From positions 1,894,494 to 1,958,493 of the forward strand of contig JAJEKV010000105.1 of the NCBI GenBank assembly GCA_021234155.1: a DNA stretch of 64,000 bases, given 5' to 3'. The notes beneath the pieces were generated by a model. That model had not been told where the DNA came from, made no database searches, and was given only the letters and a program-made list of their open reading frames with translations. The translations under genes were made by a program, and so were the position numbers. Below, piece after piece: positions 45,146 through 56,957 of the stretch (within the stretch, counting starts at the first letter, position 1; each line of letters opens with the position of its first letter). Origin of the DNA: Isoetes taiwanensis (taxonomy: Eukaryota > Streptophyta > Lycopodiopsida > Isoetales > Isoetaceae).

Positions 45146-46085
45146 GAAGTGTGGAAGGAGTCTGAGAAAAGGTGGCCAGTCGACGAGAGACTCCTACTAC
45201 TCGGACCGGCCCTGAAGTTTTCGACTGACTTGGACGCTTCAGAGGGCATTCACGAGCAATATGGCCAACTCCTCCACAGTAGAGGCAAAGATTAGCCTCT
45301 CTCCGACGCTGCTTCTCGGCGGCAGATAAAGGTCCTCGAATTGCACGATCAATCTGCATAAGCTCAGGTCCGGACCTGCTAGATTCTACAGATGAGACCG
45401 GGGAAGGCGAAGCTACAGGTGCTTGTGTGATTGGAAGACCTGACTACGTCTCTCTTGCCTACATTCGAAGAGCGAACTGCAACTGATGGCTTCTTCCAAA
45501 GTCTGAGGGTCCTCCATAGACAACAACATATCTTTGACATCCTCACGTAACCCCCTTCGGAAACAATCTCGAAGTGCAACATCATCTCAGGCAGTATCTA
45601 CCGCAATTTGACGAAATTCTGATGAATATATTGAAGCTGGATGAGAGCCTTGCTTTAGATTGCAAAGTTTTGTGACTGCTGTACGCTGATAATCGGTGTC
45701 TCTAAAACATGCCTCGAGCTCTACAGTGAAAGCAACAAAATCTTACAATTCTGGGACTTCTTTCTCCAATAAAGGAGAAAACCAACTTAGAGCTCGAGGA
45801 GAGAACCAATCAGCCCAACTTGTTCTTAGGCCATGGGACATCTATGAGGATGGAGCTAGATCACAACCTGATCTGATTCAAAAAACCACGGAGCTTGGAC
45901 CGAATGCCATCAAACTTCTCTGGCAGGCTGATATTAGGCTCTGATAACCTCAATCCCGAGCTAGAAGCAGATTCATGCAAAGCAAGACGTTCCTTAAGCT
46001 CTTAATTGTCCAACTGCAACTGCTGGCATACTTGAACAAACTGCTGGATCTGCTGTAATAAAGTCAAAACCTCCTCCAAAGATAT
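45060..46085 (-). pseudogene. Gag with CCHC knuckle (element 2)
   Basis: Near 45270-45230 the frame reads CLYCGGVGHIAREC, a Cys-x2-Cys-x4-His-x4-Cys nucleocapsid knuckle, preceded by AEKQRRREANL. Upstream pieces in other frames include a Leu/Gln-rich start (LLQQIQQFVQVCQQL near 46060) and GLRLSEPNISLPEKFDG near 45930, typical of Tcn1-type Gag. Several shifts break it. The coding start lies within ~30 bp of the LTR, so the primer site has apparently been deleted. Confidence 0.75.
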
Positions 46086-46088
46086 AAA

Positions 46089-46555
46089 ATCACCTACGCG
46101 AACACAAGGAAAATACGTAGAAAATATGCAAGAAATACAGAAGAAATATGCCAAGGTCGGCAAAGAATCTGATAAATGAACAAGAATCAAGAGTACAAGA
46201 AGATGCCTCCTTATATATCTAGACCAATGATCAGATCACGCCACTCCAATGGGTGAGATCATGCCAAGTGTCGCGCATGCATGTAGGTTCTAAAATATTT
46301 TAGAATCTATTGGAAATAGCCCCGCATATGAAAAAAGATATGAGGGAATGTCTTTAACAAATATTGATAATGCACTTGGCAAAAGTGTGTACTTGCAGCT
46401 GGAAGGTTGCGAGTTCAAATTCTGTCTTGTGCAACTATTCGTTTGCATCTTTTGTACATACGAGTATAATGTTCGTACGATATGAATATCCGTATGGTCG
46501 TCACAGATGTAAGTTCGTACGATCGTACGATATGAATATCCGTATGGTCGTCACA
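46089..46555 (-). repeat. 5' LTR of second chromovirus, truncated inside
   Basis: It aligns to 40808-41366 with substitutions and deletions, including loss of about 60 bp corresponding to 40925-41010. It ends CGTCACA at 46555 with a duplicated ~49-bp palindromic unit. Confidence 0.8.
46369..46436 (+). repeat. tRNA-like stretch within LTR (second copy 41161-41230)
   Basis: The order CACTTGGCA, a potential anticodon arm, then GGTTGCGAGTTCAAATTC resembles the A-box and B-box (GGTTCGANTCC) layout of a tRNA. In the 41161 copy the arm around GATTCGCAAC and the T-arm GCGAGTTCAATCCTTGT pair reasonably. The acceptor stem is not convincing. It is more likely a tRNA-derived SINE relic within the LTR than a tRNA gene. 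Confidence 0.35.
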
Positions 46556-47439
46556 GATGTAAGAAGACAAATCAAGGAGAGGCACCAACCATTCCCATTG
46601 AACGCTGCTGCTTCGAACCTGGAAATGGTGCAAGGTGACAAATCAGGAAGATTTCAGTCACTAGCAGACAAATGAAATTTTGAAGGAAGACAGATCCATG
46701 CGTGAATTTAGAAATCCAAATAAGGTTGTAGAGCATCTTTAGAAATTGGGAAGAACAAGATTAGGAAAAGAAGAAGCCTAAGAAAAGATAAAAGCCAGAC
46801 GAAGTTAGACAAACCATATGCTATCTCGAAGCATCCGAAAACTTTGAGATTGAAGCATCCCAAAACTCTCAGATCTGGTTGTGCATGTAGGCAAACCCCT
46901 ATTCATTGTGGGTAATGGGAACACTTATTTTCATTGCTAGAAAGCACACTACAGTTGCAGAATCGGGCTAACGGGAATGGCCCTTAGGCCTTTTTTCTAT
47001 AACACTCTTACTTTATGGTTGTCACATTTTTATAAGACACCCTTTAGAGCTCCATGTCAGCTCCATGTCATACATAAGACACATCCTAAAGAAATCAGTT
47101 TTCCATTACCTAAATATAAGACATATACTATTGAAATCAGATGTGTCTTATAGTCTTGGTTTGCCACATGCAGATTGGAGCAAGCAATTCGAGCTAGGAA
47201 AGCTTCGGCCTCCAAAGCTTCGATTTGCAAATCCGACCTGCAAAGCTTTGACTGTAATTCCTTTGCAAGAGCTTCTAATTTGGATGATTTTATTTTTTTG
47301 TAAAGTTGTTTAGAAGCACATGTTGCTTGTCTACTTGCAAGCTCTTCTTGCCAGATTTGCATCTCCGTTCGTACACAGACCCTTCTTACAAATTGAAGAA
47401 GTGCTTCGGAAGTAACCCTCTTTTTCTTTTTTTCTTTTT

Positions 47440-47557
47440 TTTTTCGAGGCAGGGGTTTTTTAATCCTAGTAGTAATGATTGTACTAGCCCATTGTATGGG
47501 TCCCATGACCTATTGGTCTACGTGGACGTTAAAAAAACTATTCTATTCTATTCTTTG
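47440..47557 (-). repeat. Dispersed SINE/LINE-tail-like repeat, copy B
   Basis: It is the reverse complement of copies A and D: a GAATAGAATAGAATAG microsatellite, a T run, CGTCCACGTAGACCAATAGG, ATGGGACCCA, and further on GGATTAAAAAACCCC then TCGAAAA. Confidence 0.65.
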
Positions 47558-47838
47558 CTTTGCATTTTTTTAAGTGCATATTGCAAATAGAATAGGCAGG
47601 AATTTGCATAGAAAGCTTGCCATTCTTCTATTGTTTTTCTTTGTCATCGTGTGCCAATGGCACAGTTCCGCCAACCGACGATCTATCTTCCCATATACTT
47701 ATTTGTGGGACATCCTAAGATTGCAGCCAGGAAGGCCTGGGATTTGGCCATGTTTGGCTGCCGCATTTTGTGGCGGAGGATTCCCCGGAAGAAAATGCGC
47801 CATATGCTTGTACGGACTTCAAATGGGACATGTATAGA

Positions 47839-47867
47839 AAGATACCATGGAAAAGCCATGGTATCTT
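47839..47867. repeat. Perfect 12-bp hairpin
   Basis: AAGATACCATGG and CCATGGTATCTT flank a 5-base AAAAG loop. Confidence 0.8.
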
Positions 47868-48510
47868 ATCTAATGATGTGGCCCAATCGTAGTTCTATAA
47901 TTTTAAGATAGCAGGGTTGTGGAAAAAGGGCCTTAGGGCGGATATTATAGAAAAATCCAGTTTCTGAGTCTTTGATACGTAACCAAAGCATATGCCCCAG
48001 ATCAAGACCATTTTCATTGAAAATAGGTGTTCCAGGCTCTCGAGTGGAGCAAGAAATAAAATCATGATGACGTAACACGCTACAAGACAGAAAGCCACGG
48101 TGGAAACTGGCTACAAGATAGTAAGCTTCGGCTAAACAACAAACTCTAAGGCGACTTCAGTTTTTAGATGGAGTGAAGGAGCATCTGAAAATTTTGCCGG
48201 ATCCTCTCAATTCAGTGGATCCTGTGCCATGTCATCTCAATTCATTCCTGTAAAACGGGAATCATGCAGCCGGAATTGCCATGTGGCACAGGACAGCCCC
48301 TAAAACAGACATGTGGCATCAGTCTTTTCTTCGTTGTGGCTGCTCCCCACTCAAGACTTGGTGGATTAGATCTGGCCGTTGAGATAAGATCCTGCGGATA
48401 CCCATAATCTCCCGTGGATTATCAGGATAATGGATAATGGATACCAGGTTTGTTTTGATCGTGAGGACCCATGTTTTAGCAGCAGAACTAATGGGCATAT
48501 ATAGCTAGAG

Positions 48511-50406
48511 ATGGCTGTCGCCGCTGGCCGTTCTCTCGATCTCTCACTATTTATCTCCTTGCCTGATTGCTCTTGCAATGCCCTGCCTGGTCTTGACCAA
48601 CGGAGCTTTAACTTCTCACAGCATTGGCAGCCTTCAGGGAAGACAGATATTAGAAAGCCGATCGAACATGGTCGTAGGCGGCACTGGAGGCATTGGATTG
48701 TTGCATCAAATGGTGGGTTGGCTGAAATTGAGTTTGTAGATACATCCATCAGGCCAACATGTTCAAACATTATGAGCGACAGTTTTGTCTGTGACAGGAG
48801 AAACGTAAAGGCAAATGCAGGTCGCAGTAAGGCAAAAAAAGGTAGAGATTCTGGTGGTAGAATTGAAGGCAAGAGGAACAAGCAAGGGCAAAGTCCAGAC
48901 AGCATAGCAAAGACTATTTCTAAAGGTGAGAAACAAGCTAGCCCTAAGAAAGCTAATCTTTCTGTAGAGAAAGCTGGAATGTTTGAAAGTGTAGGTATCA
49001 GGCAACCAGATGACTATTATAAGTATGGCCCTTATGGTCCCCATGCTTGGAAAGGAATTGTGGTGGGTAAACCTATTCCAGGTACCTTCGTTGACCAGAT
49101 AGTGGTTATGTTCTCCACTGTGAAAGATGAGGAGGAACATGAAAAGATTGCAAAATATGATGCTTGTGTAAGTTATACTGAAAGGCTCAAACATCTGGAT
49201 GCTAACGTTGGTATAAAATATTTTTATGTCTTTGTTCGAGCATCCCACAGATTAGGTTGGCAGGCTCCTTGGAAGGAATGGACACTGGTCGCTGGTAGCT
49301 GTAGAATCTGCGGAGGACTTAGATAAGTTGAGGCTTGGGCGTAGATTTGATAAGAAAGCCATGTCAGCTGTGACACAATGTGCAGCATGGTTTCGTCCTG
49401 ATCTTATTTATGTTAAAAAACCCAAGTACCAGGTGAGGTTTGAGCCTCAGGAAGAGTTCATCTTGGGATTGCTAGAATTGCTCGATCCAGAGAAGGAAAC
49501 AAAAAAGGTTTCAAACTATATAGACTCAAAAAATGCTTTGAGATCAGAAACGTATTATGGGAGGCTTTGTGATGTGTTGGGTGTTAGTGAGAATACAAAT
49601 GAGAAAGCAATTGTAGAGGCATTTGAAAATATGGATGATGAAGGTAAAAGCTCTTGTGTAGAGCACATACTCTGTAGTCATCCTATCCAGCTTTTGCATC
49701 CTATCAGACGAACGTGGAATACTAGGGAGAAGCAAACCATAAAAGGGACAGTGCAACTCATGAAGGGGGGATAACTGTTGTTGTACAAAATAACCGGCAA
49801 GAAAGTGAAGGTGAAAGTGAAAGCGAGAACGAAAATGATAATATGTACAGTGAAGTGGATGAGAACGATTTCATGAAGGAAGATATGATGCCTCTTTTTG
49901 AGGGAAAAAATCAATTTGATTATGAAAGCGACGTGGATAATGAACATGTCAGTAGTGCAGAACAGGACTTCAGTGGAGAAGATTATAATGGAGAACAGTG
50001 GGAAACGTATGGGGACTATTCCAATATGGCAGATGAATCTGATGGGGAAGGCTGGGGAAATGAGCCTAGTGTGCCAAATGAAACTGATGAAGATGAAGAA
50101 AAAAGAAACGGCAATAGCATTAGAAAAGCGGTTGATCAAGGATATGATAAAACAGAGAACTTTCGGGTCCAAGGTCAAACAAATCCATCTTTTCGGAAGA
50201 AGAAGAAGACACAGCGGGAAGATAACATGGAAGATGATATAGAAGAGAGCGTGTTTGACGGAGATATAATTTGCGATAGAGGAGATGCCAAGAACACAGA
50301 AGGCCAATCTACAAGATATCTGAAATCTGCCATCAGACCATTTACTTACTTAAACATGCTGAAGGAAATTATTTTGATTCGCCGCAACTTTGTTGCTTAT
50401 AGATAG
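48511..50406 (+). pseudogene. MRL7/SVR4-type chloroplast protein gene copy, uninterrupted and frameshifted
   Basis: Three consecutive frames match a plant MRL7 (SVR4/ECB1)-like protein, a thioredoxin-fold chloroplast factor needed for plastid-encoded polymerase function. Frame 1 (ATG 48511 to 49326) has a plausible transit peptide, a Lys-rich segment and YKYGPYGPHAWKGIVVG, DEEEHEKI and WTLVA. A 7-bp tandem duplication (CTGGTCG-type, near 49285-49300) shifts the frame. Frame 2 continues with VTQCAAWFRPDLIYVKKPKY, VRFEPQEEFI and SHPIQLLHP. A second shift near 49735 leads to frame 3, a long Asp/Glu-rich tail ending RPFTYLNMLKEIILIRRN at 50406. No introns separate ~600 residues of sequence, so a retrocopy is possible, but no poly(A) tail is visible. 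The copy is nearly full length and recently broken, or the shifts are assembly errors. The hydrophobic minus-strand frames over it are antisense shadows. Confidence 0.75.
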
Positions 50407-51228
50407 AACATGATGGAATGATCATTTACAGCAAGTAGTAGGCACCAAAGGAAACAACAAAATAGGTCAAAACATAAAGTTGTAAAACAGTTGTATTTGC
50501 AACCTGATGATCTGGTCAATTGAACAAATGTTTGACATCAAGTTTTGGTTCCTGGTCCAAGTGCATTCTTTTTCATCTAGGAGTGTATGCTGCATCTGCA
50601 TTTTGCTGTTTGTTTGTTGTATTTCCATTACTTTTCCATGCAGCAGTGTGGAAACTCTCTACACATATCTTTTCCTTGTTTGGTTGCTAGTTTTCATCTG
50701 AAGTCTTTGAATGCTCAATTGTTATTTTCCAGGTACCCTGGACGGAGAATGCCATAGCCCATGAATGGAGGCCTTTCTATGAAGTCTATAATGTCTATTG
50801 GATAAGGGATTAAATATAGGGGTGTCTTCCATTGTCTTGGCCTTGTGAACGTCTCATGCTCTGCCTCTGTTGCTATAGAATGTATCCAAAATAATTCTAT
50901 TTACATAATAAGCGTCTCTTACGTCTCAGTTGGAAACATCACATTTGGAAGTATTACACTGGTGTTTTTGTGATGCTGCAGAGTTTATTTCAGTTAAATG
51001 ACTCTGAAATATGCACTGAAGCAAGTCTCCGAAGATGAACATAAAGTTTTCAAAGGAATGTGCCCGAGATATTCACTTCCTGAGATTCAATCTAAAATTT
51101 GTTGTATAAGTTTATTTTGGAGATTATTCCATGTTACATAAATGCTGCAGCAGCCTAACATGCATATTAGATCATCTATCGTCAACGTGGTTTTCCATAT
51201 CTGCAGGCCCTTGAAATATATCACCTCA
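50407..51228. other. No recognised gene; 3' flank of the MRL7-like copy
   Basis: AT-rich sequence with no recognisable domain. It may include the copied 3' UTR, but no polyadenylation tail is evident. Confidence 0.45.
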
Positions 51229-51254
51229 TGTATGTGACAAGGCATGAAACCAAC

Positions 51255-51575
51255 GATTGTTGATCATGAAAGTTGGAAGAAATTGATGGAGCTCTGTGGT
51301 AAGAATATGCTGCGGCAAATGCAAAAAGCAGCAATAGATTGGCTCCAAAGCAGTGATGCTATTAAAACTAATTTGTAAGTGCTCTTACTCATTTTGCACA
51401 AGTTTCTCTCTACCCTATTCTATTACATTACTTCATGTAGTTAATTCAAATACATTGCAGGTTCAGAATTGGAGATCCATGCCCACAGGGGGCTTGCTAC
51501 AGCAAATTATTAAATAAGCGGAATATGATGCATTCAGAAAGAGATATTCTGAAAAGCATTTGCACCAAAAGAAGG
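51255..51575 (+). other. Two possible exons, unrecognised
   Basis: 51255-51377 encodes a helical stretch (ESWKKLMELCGKNMLRQMQK, then AIDWLQSSDAIKTN) and is followed by TTTGTAAGTG, a good donor. 51461-51574 follows TTGCAG and encodes FRIGDPCPQGACYSKLLNKR and more, ending before AAGGTAAT. Codon use looks natural and the splice borders fit, so these may be exons of a plant gene or fragment. I do not recognise the family, and no start or further exons were found. Confidence 0.35.
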
Positions 51576-51579
51576 TAAT

Positions 51580-52700
51580 TTTTTTTCCTATGAATTGTTA
51601 AAAAAAATAAAAGCTATTAGCCCAGTCCATTTTAGTTTTCAAATCCAACAGGGTTCTATAGAGACTCAATAATAAATGAAGATAGTCTAGCTTCTAATAA
51701 AAGAAACCATGATGTGGTAATATACATTGCATAACTGCTAAATATCTTGCCTGTACGAATGCAGTAATATTTTGCTTAGTTTGCACCGATAGTAGTCTAG
51801 TGCTCTTTGCCATAAAATGCCATGGGCAACAGGGATTAAGCTTCTCTTTTAAATCAAAGGATACAATTAGGCAATTGTCTAAGTAGCAGGTACCTACAAT
51901 CATTTAGCCATTCTTCTTATGCCAAAAATGACTTTTAGGCGTGTTGAGGTTAATCATCATAGGGCATTCTGGGATAATGTTTAACGCAATCTGAGTCATT
52001 AAGTAGATGCTTGGAATATTTTCATCCTTGTCAAAGCTGTAAGTGGTGTCAATGCTAATGAATGTTTCCCTGAAGTGCAGAACGCCTCATTTTTTGGATC
52101 GTTGGGAACTGTTGTTCTTTAACAGTCTGACAGTGATTTAGACAGTTCTAGACAGTCTGGTCAGATCTGGACAGTACTTTGTGCCACTTAATCATTTCCT
52201 TTATAAGTTTCTGTTTAGCTCTTGCCAAGAAAAGGAATATAAGGGAGGTAGTGCTCTGATATGTGTAAAGCAGTTTTTTTGTGCGCATTTGGAAACATGG
52301 ATTGCCAACTGAATAGTAGAACTTATTTGAGGTTGCATGCATAGTTCTTTCTACTTGAATTTGACAAATTTATGAGGATGCGAGGGAGGGAGTTTGCATA
52401 GACACTTCCAAGTTGGCTGGTAGCTTGGCCTCAGTTTTAACCTGTTATAGCCTCGTCTGGATCTTCTGTTTGTGCCTCACACAGAACATGATAGATAATC
52501 TAGTTGCTTCAATAGACAATCTAGTTGCTTCATAGCCCAAAGCTCCAATGAAGTAGCAGTTATTATCACATTATCTTATACTTTTTATGCTATTATCGCA
52601 TTATTTTGATACCTCATATGCTGTTTTTGAATGTTGTCATTCTTTTAACATGCTTTGGTCTCATGCTGAACGTTTTCATGGAATGATGCTTTATTATTGG
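51580..52700. other. No recognised gene
   Basis: AT-rich intergenic or intronic sequence. Nothing supportable. Confidence 0.5.
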
Positions 52701-52739
52701 TGCCCTTGGTGGCCCTAACCATCTTTAAATTCTTGTATG

Positions 52740-52990
52740 TGCTTAACTCTGTGCTAACTCAGGAAAGTGAGCTCATTAGGCTTGTTGAATTTGCCTCTAT
52801 GGTAAAAGCTAAACAATGTGGCATTTTTGAAGATTGTGCAAGTGATATTGTAAGTAGTTATATTAAACTAGACCCATTCAAAAGTAACAGGCTTGTTAAG
52901 TGGATGTTATACTTGGCAAGGCGCTTTGACCTATGCCATACCGATTGCACCTGGTTTGAGGCTTGCGTGTATAATACACGTCCAGGCTAG
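52740..52990 (+). other. Possible exon, unrecognised
   Basis: A frame containing ESELIRLVEFASMVKAKQCG, DCASDIVSSYIKLDP and VKWMLYLARRF has natural-looking helical composition but no identifiable domain. There is no clear start codon or splice border. It may belong with the possible exons at 51.3-51.6 kb, or be chance. Confidence 0.25.
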
Positions 52991-52999
52991 ATACAGATT

Positions 53000-53720
53000 C
53001 ATAGTCAACATTTTGCATCTGTTCTTGTTCTCGTTTGACCAGTATTTTGTTAAAATTCAGCTTAATATCTTGCCAGAACTCTAGCGGGGTGCACAAGAAA
53101 GATAAGAATGCGTATTTAATGGGTTTGATAATCTACAATATTTCTTGATCTCGTAGGTTGATATTGTGATGCATTTGTGGCCAACTTCTTTTCAAAGGCA
53201 AGCATTATATATGTGCAAAACCTTTATCTATTTCTACACATCCTTATTGCTCTATCCTTATTGCTCTATCCTTATTGTTTGTTTTCGATCATTGGATCGA
53301 AGCATTATTCTATGAATGTGCCAAATCAAGGGTTGTGGAATTTCCACATCAGACCCACGTATCTAAATACGTACATACTTACATCATATAGTTGAATCCA
53401 TACACACAAAAAATGCATAAGCTACCATTGTCCATTTACAGAACACAGATAAGAAGAACACAGATAACAGAGTCAAGAAATGACGTTTTCCTTCGTTTCA
53501 ACGAATAGAAGGAAAACGAGGTTCTAGAAATACGGAGGCTGTTAGCAGTTAGCAGTTAGTTAGTTCTTTCCCTCTTTTCCCTATTTATGTGCTTTCTCGT
53601 CCTGTTCTCTCTCATCAGCTCTCTTGGTGCATCTCCTTTCCTCTTCTTCCTTCTCCCTACGGTTTGGCCCACCCCCCCACCCTTCCCCTAAATGTATAAC
53701 TTGTTGATAAACTAACATTG
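53000..53720. other. No recognised gene
   Basis: A short repeated phrase (TTATTGCTCTATCC) occurs near 53245-53275. 53560-53690 is CT-rich. Nothing coding. Confidence 0.5.
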
Positions 53721-53724
53721 GGTT

Positions 53725-53870
53725 GAAGGCCTAGTGCCTGGTGGAGGCCGAGTGCACAGGTTTGAGGTGAGTGCACAGTTGGGGCCCTTGTGCCTGGTTG
53801 AGGCCGGTGTGCCTAGTGGAAGGCTTGGTGCCTAGTTGGAAGCCTTGGTGGTCGGATGGCCTTGGTGGCC
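53725..53870. repeat. Degenerate minisatellite, unit ~19 bp
   Basis: Repeated variants of GTGCCTAGTTGGAAGGCTTG and GTGCCTGGTTGAGGCCG occur about seven times with drift in length and sequence. Local composition is G/T-rich on the plus strand. Confidence 0.65.
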
Positions 53871-54099
53871 TTTGGTTTGTGTTTTTGTGTATGCAGGGGT
53901 TTAGCGTGGGTCGCTTTTGGAGGAGGGCTTTGGATTGAAGCACAAGATGAAGATCAATGGAGAAGACAATTCAAACATGTTTCGTCTTTGGCAATTTCTT
54001 TGCTGTAATGTATTTTCACCCAATAAGGCTAGTCAGCATGAGGGTACAAGATCTATTATGTTTTTGGACCTAGCATCGGTTAGTGATCCCATTATTGTC

Positions 54100-54165
54100 A
54101 GGGTTTTTCCTCGAAAACCCCAAAGGGCGAGGTTTTTTAATCCCGGCCATAATGGTTTCACTAGC
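54100..54165 (-). repeat. Dispersed repeat, partial copy C
   Basis: The reverse complement contains GGATTAAAAAACC, CTTTGGGGTTTTCGAGGAAAAA, matching the distal block of copy A near 4073-4110. The core and tail are missing. Confidence 0.45.
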
Positions 54166-55385
54166 TTGCTATCTGTATGTACTTGTTTTGGTTATCAAGG
54201 AGATGCCCATGACAGAGCATTAGCATAGCATTCTTGTCCATGTCTACCCGTAGTATTTCAAGAACAGAACACAGATAAGAAGAAACGAGAGCAAATGCGA
54301 GTTGCCATTCAAACAGAACGTCACATAAGAACTGCATTGAGCACAAGTTCGAGTCTTCTTCTGACTCCGAACAACGCCCCAAGAAAAACAAACAAGAAGG
54401 ATTCATAAAGCAGATATACGTCCACTTCTCGCCCTGCCTCATCCTTCTCTACCTCGCCGTTCTACGCCACGCCTAAGCCCTCTGCAAAGATTTCTCAACA
54501 AAGATTTGATTGAAGATTTCTCGACAAAGATTTCTCATACGCCTCGCCCTCACGAAGCGGAAGCGAAAGCAAAGATTCTCGGCAAAGCCGGTTCTTAAAA
54601 GAACGATTCTCAACCGGCTTCAAGAACGTCACTTTCACCGGACTACCTTTTGCTTCCGCCATGCTTTCGCCACAAAGCCATCCCGTCAAAGCCACAATTA
54701 GCCATCGTGCAGTTTTTTTTTTAACCCTAACCCTAATATCCCTCCCCAAACCACTAACGAAATCATAGTAAGAAATAAGCTCTCCCCCATTTTCCGCCAA
54801 ACCACTACCACAATCATACTATTTGGATAATTTGGGAACCTTATACACATTGCAGTTCAAACTTTGGGGCTCAATGCCTTATCTCGTATAACATCATCCT
54901 CACTTATTTTTATTTCAATGTTGTGTTCGTACATCTTCTTATTCTAGAAAATATACGCTTTGCAATATATGCTAGAATATACGTTTGCAATATATACTTT
55001 GCTGATTATTCTGACGAGGTAAGAGGAGGAAGCTTTTCTTTTATGCTCATTTGTAAAAGCTATGCCAATATGCTTTAATAGGACAACAATAAAAACGACA
55101 ACGAAGCTTGTGTAGACAATGCATATGAAGAGGATTATAGCGTTGAGCTAGCATTGAATTGGTTATGCTAGAACTCTAGAGACTATTTTGTTGACTTAAT
55201 GCTTAAATCCCTTCCCTTGAAGCATTTGCTTGTAATCTCAAAAAAAATAAAATATTATAAGACTATAATCTAGTTGCTACATGGATTTAAGGTTGAGTTC
55301 TAAGTTTGACACAATTATCGCCTAAATGACGACTTTCAACTTGTTACATAAAGTGTTTCAAAACTAAATAATCTTTTGGTTACAG
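54166..55385. other. No recognised gene
   Basis: Frames near 54495-54800 on the minus strand and 54510-54701 on the plus strand are built from repeated AAAGATTTCTC and GCGAAAGC words and look spurious. One AACCCTAACCCTAA pair occurs at 54723-54736. Confidence 0.5.
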
Positions 55386-55603
55386 AATTTGCCACAAAAT
55401 CTCTTATTGCTTGTTTTAGGGTGTGTTTCCATGAGACTATTCTCGACCCGAACTGGCTTGACCACGTGTGCCCAAGTCAAGGCATTTTGGAGTGCCTGTT
55501 TCTACGAGGCAAGGCTCCTGACTCTGTTGGCATAATCTACAATGACGAAGCAGCTTACCATTTCTTCAAGAACAAGCCGGTGGAAAAACGTGCAAGAGTC
55601 TAG
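55386..55603 (+). other. Possible exon, unrecognised
   Basis: After TTACAG at 55380-55385 a frame of about 72 residues includes ACFRVCFHETILDPNWLDHV, GILECLFLRGKAPDSVGII and EAAYHFFKNKP, then a stop. The composition looks like real protein, possibly a terminal exon or gene fragment. I do not recognise the family. Confidence 0.3.
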
Positions 55604-56051
55604 TGTAGGCTCATCTCATTGGCAGCAACTTGGTCGGAGTCGCCCAGAAGGGTAGCCCCCCCTTCTGGAAGTCCAGGGTGATTCCTAGGCCATGTAGGCA
55701 CCAAGGTTGGTTTAGCCAGGCATGAGAACGGGTTTTGATGCACCCTGGCTTCCAAGTCCAGGATATAGTGACTAAGTTTGGGCATCATTTTATTCCTACA
55801 TGCTCATATGGGCTTTATTTATTTATTACAATGTATTCACGAATTTGACATTCAATAGTTAGAATTTGAAGGGCTCGAAAGTTGAAGTTGAAGCTGAAAC
55901 AGTAACAGAAGGAAAAGTACTGGAAAACGGGCCGAATCCAGTCTGGTTGGCCTGAGAAAGGGCCGAAATTGGTCCAGAAGGGCAAATTTCAATGCTGGAG
56001 GCTTAAGCAAACCCTGGATTGCAGCCGAGCTACCATAGCTGGAGCTGTTAA

Positions 56052-56957
56052 CACTAGAGTTGTCTCAGGGACCTGTTTGGGTTCATCAACCCGTATGGGT
56101 CCCTCAATCCCGTCTCCATATTAGGCACTAGTTCTTCATGATACTTATGAGATTTTAAATATGAACACCTGAATTGTAAGATTAACTTGAAGTTGTACCA
56201 CCATATTCAATGGCAAAATAAAATTCTTCACAAATTTGGCACAATTGTATGAACGTAGCCTACAAATGCTACTCATTTTTCAAATTTCATATGATTTCAT
56301 AAAAATTTGATGTATCAATGAGCAAATCATAATTTCAATCCTTGAGAGACCCAGTCAGGTTCCTAAGGAATTTCTGAAAAACAGACATCCAGGAGCCATT
56401 TCATATCCATAATATTTGAAATAGAATAAGAATGTGAAGGCACTATTATTTTTCAATGGAAATAGATACTAAGTACTACACGTCTTGCTAAATGGATTTC
56501 ATTTTTTCAAAAAGTGGAGCAGTACTATGAATTTTCAAAATTTTGACCCTCAGGGGACCTAACTGGGTCCATAAAGAACTTCTGAACTTCAAACTTTAAG
56601 GAATTATTTCTCGAAAATTCTACCATAGATTTTTCTAATTCTTCTTGTGATAGATTTCTCATATCATGATTTACAAGATGGAACAATTAAAATTCCTAGG
56701 AAAAATCATATTTGCAAAATAATGTGAGAAATGTTAAACACTTTGAGAATAAACTTGACCCCTTTGCATTCGGCTCCACATTATGTTTGGCAATAGAAGC
56801 TTTCTATATTTTTCACAATTTTTTCCTTATATATACACTCATGGAGGACAACATATTGTGATTATGTAGACAAATTCTTTATCTCGGAGCTATAATAGAA
56901 TTTCAAAAAAAGTGCACGAATGAACCCATTTGGGTTCATCAAGGGATAACTCTAGTG
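56052..56957. mobile_element. 906-bp non-autonomous element with CACTAGAGTT termini
   Basis: The ends are inverted: CACTAGAGTTGTCTC at the left and the complement of CACTAGAGTTATCCC at the right, each flanked by TTAA (56048-56051 and 56958-56961). Subterminal GGGTTCATCAA motifs are also inverted between the ends. No transposase frame is present. The CACTA start recalls the En/Spm (CACTA) superfamily, but that group makes 3-bp duplications, whereas TTAA or TA would suggest piggyBac-like or Tc1/mariner-like insertion. Superfamily left open. Confidence 0.7.

Larger units (their letters stand above)
40808..46555 (-). mobile_element. Decayed Ty3/gypsy chromovirus, Tcn1-like
   Basis: Related LTRs flank gag and pol pieces in the correct minus-strand order: Gag with CCHC knuckle, protease, RT, RNase H, integrase, chromodomain. 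Many frameshifts and stops show it is dead. The wording of the RT ([22 protein letters not shown]-type motif) and the full-aromatic chromodomain (YFVDWEGYSPSDRTWEP) resemble fungal and Tcn1-clade chromoviruses more than the usual seed-plant lineages. Possible target duplication is imperfect: GATGA at 40803-40807 against GATGT at 46556-46560. It is unrelated in sequence to the neighbouring 12.3-kb element. Confidence 0.9.
46561..48510. other. No recognised gene; repeat-rich
   Basis: It holds a 12-bp inverted repeat ATAAGACACATC/GATGTGTCTTAT (47073-47152), the dispersed repeat copy B and a short hairpin at 47839. The frame on the minus strand at 47057-47506 has no recognisable domain. Confidence 0.5.

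Noticed and set aside
45937-45949. GGCTCTGAT-like primer-site motif in the second chromovirus
   Set aside because: It lies inside gag coding sequence (LRLSEPNIS region), not next to the LTR.
47057-47506. 149-residue minus-strand frame with Lys-rich start
   Set aside because: It starts within the dispersed repeat and its body reflects repeated AAAGCTTCG words; no domain.
48763-49248. Hydrophobic minus-strand frame opposite the MRL7-like copy
   Set aside because: Antisense shadow of a coding sequence; same for 49678-50307.
54723-54736. AACCCTAACCCTAA, telomere-like
   Set aside because: Only two units and TTAGGG-type; could be a telo-box but no gene start follows, so no interstitial telomere is claimed.
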